Below, one piece after another: positions 56,685 through 62,587 of a stretch of DNA of 62,587 bases. The position numbers were made by a program, and so were the translations under genes. The DNA comes from Paenibacillus elgii NBRC 100335 (GTDB lineage: Bacteria > Bacillota > Bacilli > Paenibacillales > NBRC-103111). The DNA lies in the NCBI RefSeq assembly GCF_004000865.1, contig NZ_BIMB01000042.1, forward strand, positions 1-62,587, in the 5' to 3' direction. How positions within the stretch are numbered: position 1 is the stretch's first letter; every line of letters begins with the position of its first letter. The notes beneath the pieces are model-generated. The model searched no databases and had not been told where the DNA came from. It worked only from the letters and a program-made list of their open reading frames with translations.

Positions 56685-56954
56685 TTAACGGCGCAGACCG
56701 AGTTTTTCGATCAAAGCGCTGTAACGTTTGACGTCTTTGTTTTTCAAGTACGTCAGAAGCTTACGGCGTTGGCCGACCATTTTGAGCAGACCGCGACGAG
56801 AATGATGATCTTTCTTGTGCGTCTTCAAGTGGCTGGTCAGGTTCACAATGTTTTCCGTAAGAATTGCAACTTGCACTTCTGGAGATCCCGTGTCGCTTTC
56901 ATGCGTCTTGTGCGTTTGGATCAGTTCCTGCTTGCGTTCTTGTGTCAATGCCAT
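56685..56954 (-). CDS. rpsO: 30S ribosomal protein S15
   Basis: 89 residues, full-length S15 ([45 protein letters not shown]). Binds the 16S rRNA central domain early in 30S assembly. GGAGGTG precedes the ATG at 56954. The leader of about 120 bases contains hairpins that may carry feedback control by S15. Confidence 0.98.
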   Translation of the reverse strand: MALTQERKQELIQTHKTHESDTGSPEVQVAILTENIVNLTSHLKTHKKDHHSRRGLLKMVGQRRKLLTYLKNKDVKRYSALIEKLGLRR

Positions 56955-57075
56955 GATTAAGTCACCTCCGAAAATAATAAGTATATCCCCTGTGGCCCAG
57001 AGACCGATGGAGTACTCGATTCTCCATGCCAAGGTTCATGCGATGTCCTGTATTCCTCATGCGATAGCATGTTGA
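56955..57075 (-). promoter_or_regulatory. Possible structured leader of rpsO
   Basis: Two small hairpins are visible on the minus strand: CATGC/GCATG with a four-base loop (57058-57071) and TGGAG/CTCCA (57008-57026). S15 often represses its own mRNA through such leaders in Bacilli; no known motif is matched exactly here. Confidence 0.3.
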
Positions 57076-57127
57076 ATCGACAACGCTTCATAGTATACCA
57101 TAGTTTGTTTATAAAAGTAAAATACAA

Positions 57128-58087
57128 TTACGAGTTTTGAATCGTTTTTCGAGCCGCAAGGATCGAACGCGCTTGATCCGCATCTTGACCGATCTGGGAA
57201 ATCAGCTCTTGAACCGAAGCGAATCTCCGTTCTTCACGAATAAACGCGAGCAGTTCCACCTGTACGTCCTCTCCATAGATCGTTTCGTGGAAATCGAACA
57301 AATGCGCCTCCAGCGCGGGCTGCGTCAGGCCGGTAACGAAGGTAGGCTTCACTCCGACATTCATAACCCCGCCTACTTTGCGCCCCCCAACAGTGACCTG
57401 TACGGCATAGACGCCATTGGCTGGAATAACGTAAGGCTGGCTCACCTCAAGATTCGCGGTCGGGAAACCTATTGTACGGCCCCGCCCGTCTCCGTGCACG
57501 ACTGTTCCTTCCAGCCGGTAAGGCCGGGCAAGCAGCGCATTCGCTTCGGCAATATCGCCGCGCAGCAAGCATTCGCGAATCAACGTGCTGCTAACTTTCT
57601 CGCCGTTCCTGTGAAACGGACGAACCACCTCGACCGCAAATCTCCCCTTGGCCAAATCGCACAGCGTATCCGGCGTCCCTGCGCCCTTGTAGCCGAAGGT
57701 GAAGTCAAATCCGACGAAAACCGTACTGACCTTCATCGGCACGAGCATACGCTCGACAAACTGTTCGGGCGTTACGCGCATAAACGATTCGCTAAAATCC
57801 ACGACATAGGTCGTGTCGACCTGAAGCTGCCGCAGCAATTCCTGCTTGGCCGCGAGCGGCGTAAGCAGCTTGGTGTATTTGTCCATCCCGAGCACTTGTC
57901 TGGGATGCGGATGAAACGTCATGATGGCAGCCGGCAGTTGAAGCTCGGCCCCGCGTTCGACCGCCCTCTGAATCACTTCCCGGTGACCGAGGTGAACGCC
58001 GTCAAAATCTCCGATCGCCAGCACCTTGGCGGAATCGTCGGGACGGCCGTCCTGCGGCAGCGGATACGATAGCTGTACCGTTTCCAT
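57128..58087 (-). CDS. ribF: Bifunctional riboflavin kinase/FAD synthetase
   Basis: 319 residues. N-terminal FAD synthetase (AIGDFDGVHLGHREVI, HPHPRQVLG, STLIRECLLRGDI) and C-terminal flavokinase (RTIGFPTANLE, GVYAVQV, EAHLFDFHETIYGEDVQVELL). Makes FMN and FAD. Placed between truB and rpsO as usual in Bacilli. Confidence 0.97.
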   Translation of the reverse strand: METVQLSYPLPQDGRPDDSAKVLAIGDFDGVHLGHREVIQRAVERGAELQLPAAIMTFHPHPRQVLGMDKYTKLLTPLAAKQELLRQLQVDTTYVVDFSESFMRVTPEQFVERMLVPMKVSTVFVGFDFTFGYKGAGTPDTLCDLAKGRFAVEVVRPFHRNGEKVSSTLIRECLLRGDIAEANALLARPYRLEGTVVHGDGRGRTIGFPTANLEVSQPYVIPANGVYAVQVTVGGRKVGGVMNVGVKPTFVTGLTQPALEAHLFDFHETIYGEDVQVELLAFIREERRFASVQELISQIGQDADQARSILAARKTIQNS

Positions 58088-58133
58088 GGATGTCTTTCAC
58101 CTACATTTCTTTGGTGCGTTTGACCGCTCAAGC

Positions 58134-59075
58134 TCAAGAAAATATTTTGACCGGCAGCAGCAATCCCGGTTCCGAATCCCATTCAAAAAGCCCGATTAAC
58201 GCGCCCGTCTCTTCCGCGAAGCAGGCGACCGTCGGCTCACCGATGAACGAAAAGGCGTTTAAGGCTGCCTTCTGCCCCTCGCTGACGCGAATCTTTTGCC
58301 CCTGCAGCGCCTTCTGCGCTTGAACGGAAGAAAGCTGGACGGACGGTAAATGGGCAACGGCCTGCTCCATCGGAATCAACCGTCCGGCAAGCTCTCCGTT
58401 TTGGTGAAGAGCTTCGATCTGTTCAAGCGTTAGGCATCGTTCCGGCCCAATATGTCCGGTTGAGGTTCGCACCAGCTCTGCCATAACGGCCGGAACGCCA
58501 AGAGCTTTTCCGATATCCGCACACAACGTGCGAATATACGTTCCCTTGGAGCAGTCGACGCGAAATTTGACTTTCGGATAATCTCCCGACCAATCCGTCT
58601 CCAGCACTTCGATGCCGTAAATCGTGACCGTCCGGGATTTCCGCTCCACTTGGACGCCCTGCCGCGCCAACTCGTACAATCGTTTGCCGTCCACCTTGAC
58701 GGCAGAATACATCGGCGGCACCTGTTCGATGTCGCCGATAAAGCGTAAAACCGCCGCTGTCACTTGCTCCGGCGTTAACCGTTCTCCAAGACGCTCCACC
58801 CGCTCCAGCACTTCCCCCGACAGGTCTTCCGTATCGGTGGCAAGTCCCAAGAGCAGCGTCGCTTCATACGCTTTCGGCAGCTCCTGGATGTACTCCACAA
58901 GCCGGGTTGCCCTGCCGATGCAAAGCGGCAGGACGCCAGTCACTTGGGGATCGAGCGTTCCCGTATGGCCGATCCGCTTTATTCTAACGATGCGGCGCAC
59001 TTTAGCTACCACATCGTGGGAAGTAAAGCCTTTCGGCTTCCACACGGGCAAAATACCTTCCAATTCCGTTGTCAT
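58134..59075 (-). CDS. truB: tRNA pseudouridine-55 synthase
   Basis: 313 residues, TruB family with catalytic Asp in HTGTLDPQVTGVLP, YEATLLLG, and the C-terminal region QNGELAGRLIPM. Makes pseudouridine 55 in tRNA T-arms. ATG overlaps the nrnA stop (ATGA). Confidence 0.97.
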   Translation of the reverse strand: MTTELEGILPVWKPKGFTSHDVVAKVRRIVRIKRIGHTGTLDPQVTGVLPLCIGRATRLVEYIQELPKAYEATLLLGLATDTEDLSGEVLERVERLGERLTPEQVTAAVLRFIGDIEQVPPMYSAVKVDGKRLYELARQGVQVERKSRTVTIYGIEVLETDWSGDYPKVKFRVDCSKGTYIRTLCADIGKALGVPAVMAELVRTSTGHIGPERCLTLEQIEALHQNGELAGRLIPMEQAVAHLPSVQLSSVQAQKALQGQKIRVSEGQKAALNAFSFIGEPTVACFAEETGALIGLFEWDSEPGLLLPVKIFS

Positions 59076-60058
59076 GCGAGTGCCATCCCTACTTCCCGAA
59101 CAACCCGTTCAACCGCTTCGGACATCGAACCGCGAATCGTGCACCCGGCCGCTTTGACATGCCCGCCGCCGCCGAATTTTTGGGCAAGCGCCGCGACATC
59201 GGCCAAACCTCCGGAACGGAAGCTGACTTTAACGATGCCGGGCTCTTTTTCCTTGAACAGCATGCCGACTTCAACCCCTTCGACATTGCGGGCATAGTTG
59301 ACGAGTCCGTCCATATCTTCGCTGGATGCATCGGTAGCGGACAAATCGTCCAAAGTGACGGACAGCCAGGCAACCTTGTTGTCATGGGCAAAGGACAATG
59401 TATTAAGGCTTCGCTTCAGCAAGGATACCTGACCGAGCGTCATCGTTTCGAGCAGCCTTTCGGCAAGCTCATACCCTTTCACACCTCGTGCCAGCATATC
59501 TGCCGCAATCTGCATCACTTTGGGCGTCGTATTGGAATAACGGAAGCCTCCCGTATCGGTCAGCAAACCGGTGTAAATACAATCGTTCAGCTCCGGCGTG
59601 AACTCCAGGTTCAGCTCTAGCGCCAGATCGTACAGCACCTCTACGGTAGCCGCGGCATCGGAACGCACCAGATTCACGGTTCCGAAACCGTCATTGGTGG
59701 CGTGATGATCGATGTTCAGCAGCTTCCGCTCCTGCGCGAAGCATTCGCTCACCAAGCCGATTCGTCCGAAATCCGCGCAATCGACCGAGATCACTGCCGA
59801 GAACTTGCGTTCGGGCGGATCTTTCACGTATTCGATGACCGTATGAGGGCCGGCCATATACATGAACTTATCCGGGATCCGGCCTTCGTTGATCAGTGTG
59901 AATCGTTTGTTTAACGACTGCAGCATCCAAGCGACCGCAAACGTGGACCCGGCGGCATCGCCGTCGGGTTGCACGTGGGCTACGACCAGAAAATCATCCT
60001 GCTCGCGGATAAACCCGGCCGCCGCTTGAAGCTGAACGGCATATTCCGCTGCGGTCAT
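59072..60058 (-). CDS. nrnA: DHH family oligoribonuclease/pAp phosphatase (NrnA-like)
   Basis: 328 residues. DHH domain with [44 protein letters not shown], and DHHA1 with [10 protein letters not shown] at the C-terminus. Degrades nano-RNAs and dephosphorylates pAp. ATG overlaps the rbfA stop (ATGA). The arrangement infB-rbfA-DHH-truB is common in Paenibacillaceae and Clostridia. Confidence 0.92.
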   Translation of the reverse strand: MTAAEYAVQLQAAAGFIREQDDFLVVAHVQPDGDAAGSTFAVAWMLQSLNKRFTLINEGRIPDKFMYMAGPHTVIEYVKDPPERKFSAVISVDCADFGRIGLVSECFAQERKLLNIDHHATNDGFGTVNLVRSDAAATVEVLYDLALELNLEFTPELNDCIYTGLLTDTGGFRYSNTTPKVMQIAADMLARGVKGYELAERLLETMTLGQVSLLKRSLNTLSFAHDNKVAWLSVTLDDLSATDASSEDMDGLVNYARNVEGVEVGMLFKEKEPGIVKVSFRSGGLADVAALAQKFGGGGHVKAAGCTIRGSMSEAVERVVREVGMALA

Positions 60059-60411
60059 TCTTCCGCATTCCCGTCGTTAATTTGGTGAATAAGCGTTTCG
60101 ATCTTGCTGCCGTAATCGATCGAGGCGTCGAACTTAAACAGCAGTTCCGGAATTTTACGCATCCGAATTCGTTTGCCGAGCTCGGAACGGATAAAGCCGG
60201 TGCCGCGGGCGAGTGCCTTCAGCGTTTCTTCCTTCTGTTCGTCGCTGCCGAGCACGCTCAAGTATACTTTGGCCTGGGAAAAATCATTCGTCACATCGAC
60301 GCCGGTCACGGTAATGAAACCGATGCGCGGGTCTTTCAGTTCGGATTGAATGATCTGGCTTAATTCCTTCTTGATTTGTTCCCCGACTCTGCCCACGCGA
60401 ATTTTTGCCAT
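60055..60411 (-). CDS. rbfA: Ribosome-binding factor A
   Basis: 118 residues, KH-like RbfA ([52 protein letters not shown] core, [17 protein letters not shown]). Late 16S rRNA maturation factor. ATG with AGAGGTG 8 bases upstream. Confidence 0.97.
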   Translation of the reverse strand: MAKIRVGRVGEQIKKELSQIIQSELKDPRIGFITVTGVDVTNDFSQAKVYLSVLGSDEQKEETLKALARGTGFIRSELGKRIRMRKIPELLFKFDASIDYGSKIETLIHQINDGNAEE

Positions 60412-60417
60412 AGCGGA

Positions 60418-62587
60418 TCACCTCTCTACAGTTTCCATAACGAAGGCTTCAATCGTGTCTCCCTCTTTAAGATCATTAAAACGCTCCAAAGATATACCGC
60501 ATTCGTAGCCTTGCGCCACTTCTTTCGCATCATCCTTGAATCGTTTCAGCGAGTCGATCTTGCCTTCGAAAACGACGATTCCGCTGCGGACAATCCGCAC
60601 TTCGGCAGAGCGGACGATTTTGCCGTCCGTCACCATGCAGCCCGCAATCGTGCCGACCTTGGACACTTTAAAGATGTTGCGGACTTCAGCATGCCCGATA
60701 ACGACTTCTTTATATTCCGGATCGAGAAGCCCCTTCATCGCTTGCTCGATTTCTTCCATGACTTTGTAAATGATGCTGTGCAGACGAATATCAACTTTTT
60801 CCTGCTCCGCGGTATTTTTCGCTTGCGGCTCCGGACGGACGTTAAAGCCGATGACGATCGCATTGGAAGCCGATGCCAGAATAACGTCGGACTCGGTGAT
60901 AGCCCCTACGCCGCTATGCAAAATTTTAACGCGCGCGCCTTCGACGTCGATTTTCTCCAAAGAGCCTTTGAGCGCCTCGGCAGAACCTTGAACGTCCGCT
61001 TTAATGATGACGTTAAGATCCTTAACTTCGCCTTCTTTAATCTGTTTGTACAGATCGTCCAGCGTAACGCGGGCGTTCGCGCCCATCTCGGATTGGCGCA
61101 GCGTGATAGCACGCTTCTCGGCGATATCTCTCGCTTTACGCTCGTCCTCGAAGGCCAGGAACGGATCGCCGGCTTGAGGCACTTCGGTCAAACCGGTAAT
61201 TTCCACCGGCGTCGAAGGCCCGGCTTCTTTCAGCTTGCGTCCTTTATCGTTCATCATGGCCCGCACACGCCCGAAGCATACGCCTGCGACGAAGCTGTCG
61301 CCCACTTTAAGCGTACCGTGTTGGATCAAGATGCGCGCCACCGGTCCTTTGCCTTTGTCCAGCTCAGCTTCGATGACCGTTCCTCTGGCACGCTTGTTCG
61401 GATTGGCTTTAAGCTCCTGCACTTCGGCTACAAGCAAAATCATATCGAGCAGATTTTCCAGCCCGATCCCTTGCTTCGCGGAAATGTTGCAGAAAATCGT
61501 ATCGCCGCCCCACTCTTCAGGAACAAGCTCGTATTCGGTCAACTCTTGCTTGACCCGATCCGGGTTCGCATCCGGCTTATCGATTTTGTTCACCGCAACG
61601 ATAATCGGCACTTTCGCCGCTTTGGCGTGACTGATCGCCTCTACCGTTTGCGGCATGACGCCGTCATCGGCTGCAACCACGATAATGGTGATATCTGTCA
61701 CCTGTGCGCCGCGGGCACGCATAGACGTAAACGCTTCGTGACCCGGCGTATCAAGGAACGTGATCTTTTTGTTGTGAGTTTCTACCTGGTAAGCGCCGAT
61801 ATGCTGCGTGATACCGCCCGCTTCGCCTTCGGTTACGCTTGTCTTGCGGATCGCATCGAGAAGAGTCGTTTTTCCGTGGTCGACGTGACCCATGATGGTG
61901 ACCACCGGAGGACGCTCCATCAGATCCGCTTCTTCGTCCTGCTCTTCGAATTGTTCGAATTTGTCTTCCTCGACCGGAATTTTCAGCTCGACTTCCACAC
62001 CGTAATCGGATGCAAGTAGTTGGATCGCATCCAAATCAAGCTCCTGATTGATGGTTGCCATGACGCCGAGGAACAGAAGCTTCTTAATGACTTCGGAAGC
62101 ATCCTTATGCAGCGCTTTGGCCATCTCGCCTACAGTCATCGTTCCACGCACGATAATTTTCTTCGGCGTATTATCGATTTTCGGTTTCGGAGGCTCCTGA
62201 TTCCTACCGCCACGACCTTGGGCTCTGCCGCGGTTTTGTTGGCCTCTTCCACCGCCCCGGTTATCTTCAAAGCGTTTATTATTATTATTCGGTTTCGATT
62301 TCTTTGCGCCTCTGTTGGCTGCCGAATCGTCTACATCCATACCGATAGTAGCTGCCGTCGGCTTCGGAGGAATGGACGCCTGGCGGTTGCCGCTGTTATT
62401 GCGCTGCTCGAAGCCGCCGCCTCTGCGTTGATCCGGACGCTGGCCCTGCTGGCCGCCGCCTTGACCTCCACGATTGCCGCCGCCTTGGCCTCCTTGGCCC
62501 TGGCCTTGACCACCGCGATAACCGCCGCCCTGGCCTCCTTGACCCTGACCTTGACCTTGACCGCCGCGATAGCCGCCGCCTTGACCC
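60418..62587 (-). CDS. infB: Translation initiation factor IF-2 (5' end outside window)
   Basis: About 723 residues visible, without the N-terminus. The visible N-terminal linker is a Gly-Gln-Arg repeat ([18 protein letters not shown]), followed by the IF-2N-like region, the G domain ([26 protein letters not shown]), domain II and C-terminal fMet-tRNA-binding domain. GTPase placing initiator tRNA on the ribosome. First visible gene of the rbfA-nrnA-truB-ribF run. Confidence 0.96.
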   Translation of the reverse strand, partial: GQGGGYRGGQGQGQGQGGQGGGYRGGQGQGQGGQGGGNRGGQGGGQQGQRPDQRRGGGFEQRNNSGNRQASIPPKPTAATIGMDVDDSAANRGAKKSKPNNNNKRFEDNRGGGRGQQNRGRAQGRGGRNQEPPKPKIDNTPKKIIVRGTMTVGEMAKALHKDASEVIKKLLFLGVMATINQELDLDAIQLLASDYGVEVELKIPVEEDKFEQFEEQDEEADLMERPPVVTIMGHVDHGKTTLLDAIRKTSVTEGEAGGITQHIGAYQVETHNKKITFLDTPGHEAFTSMRARGAQVTDITIIVVAADDGVMPQTVEAISHAKAAKVPIIVAVNKIDKPDANPDRVKQELTEYELVPEEWGGDTIFCNISAKQGIGLENLLDMILLVAEVQELKANPNKRARGTVIEAELDKGKGPVARILIQHGTLKVGDSFVAGVCFGRVRAMMNDKGRKLKEAGPSTPVEITGLTEVPQAGDPFLAFEDERKARDIAEKRAITLRQSEMGANARVTLDDLYKQIKEGEVKDLNVIIKADVQGSAEALKGSLEKIDVEGARVKILHSGVGAITESDVILASASNAIVIGFNVRPEPQAKNTAEQEKVDIRLHSIIYKVMEEIEQAMKGLLDPEYKEVVIGHAEVRNIFKVSKVGTIAGCMVTDGKIVRSAEVRIVRSGIVVFEGKIDSLKRFKDDAKEVAQGYECGISLERFNDLKEGDTIEAFVMETVER

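Noticed and set aside
60376..62019. 547-codon open frame opposite infB
   Set aside because: Shadow of the IF-2 gene; no recognisable protein features.
62331..62587. Ala-rich minus-strand frame over the IF-2 repeat
   Set aside because: Alternative frame of the Gly-Gln repeat DNA.
62400..62587. CRISPR-like repetition
   Set aside because: The repeats are in frame within infB and encode Gly/Gln/Arg; spacers are absent.

Overview
The window looks like chromosomal DNA of an endospore-forming Firmicute, most likely a member of the Paenibacillaceae. This rests on spore genes (spoVS, dpaA/dpaB, spoIIIE, a SleB-like hydrolase, a YlxY-type deacetylase), on Bacillus-like neighbourhoods (infB-rbfA-nrnA-truB-ribF-rpsO-pnp-ylxY-ymxG; asd-dapG-dapA-rnjB-tepA-ylzJ-spoIIIE; ymfF-ymfH-ymfI-ymfJ-ymfK-rodZ; pgsA-cinA-recA-recX-rny-ymdB-spoVS; miaB-ricA), on strong AGGAGG-type ribosome binding sites, and on a coding G+C a little above half. 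All but one of the genes lie on the minus strand, so the replichore is read right to left. I saw no tRNA, rRNA, CRISPR array, insertion sequence or prophage.

Reading from the right (upstream): 62587-57128 is the translation/RNA-modification operon (infB, rbfA, nrnA, truB, ribF). It is followed by rpsO, pnp, ylxY, an M16 protease and dut, then the dipicolinate synthase pair and the aspartate-family genes asd, dapG and dapA. These make dihydrodipicolinate and, in the mother cell, the spore solute dipicolinate. Next are RNase J, TepA, YlzJ, the DNA translocase SpoIIIE and a cortex-hydrolase-like protein. The 40-32 kb part carries the ymfF-rodZ cell-shape/unknown block and yajQ. The 32-23.9 kb part carries rimO, pgsA, cinA, recA with a LexA box, recX, RNase Y, ymdB and spoVS. 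Then come a dipeptidase, a two-subunit 2-oxoacid:ferredoxin oxidoreductase (korAB), a PduL-type phosphotransacylase, a 165-bp imperfect palindrome, miaB and ricA.

The left 17 kb is more accessory: a cytochrome P450, a 50-residue protein with a TTG start, a NikR regulator, a five-gene chaperone operon, a copper/cytochrome group (CopA-type ATPase, SafE-type membrane protein, FixH/YtkA-like protein, c-type cytochrome), three small genes, a split chromate transporter and the N-terminal part of an HrpB helicase.

The least ordinary locus is 8178-14555: an HscC-type Hsp70 followed by two tandem pairs, each a J-domain/TPR membrane protein plus a DUF1266 protein. Its gene content resembles the Escherichia coli hscC-djlB/djlC-ybeR/ybeU neighbourhood. 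Here the J-proteins carry His-Pro-Glu instead of His-Pro-Asp, and both end in predicted membrane anchors, suggesting a dedicated membrane-surface chaperone machine of unknown client.
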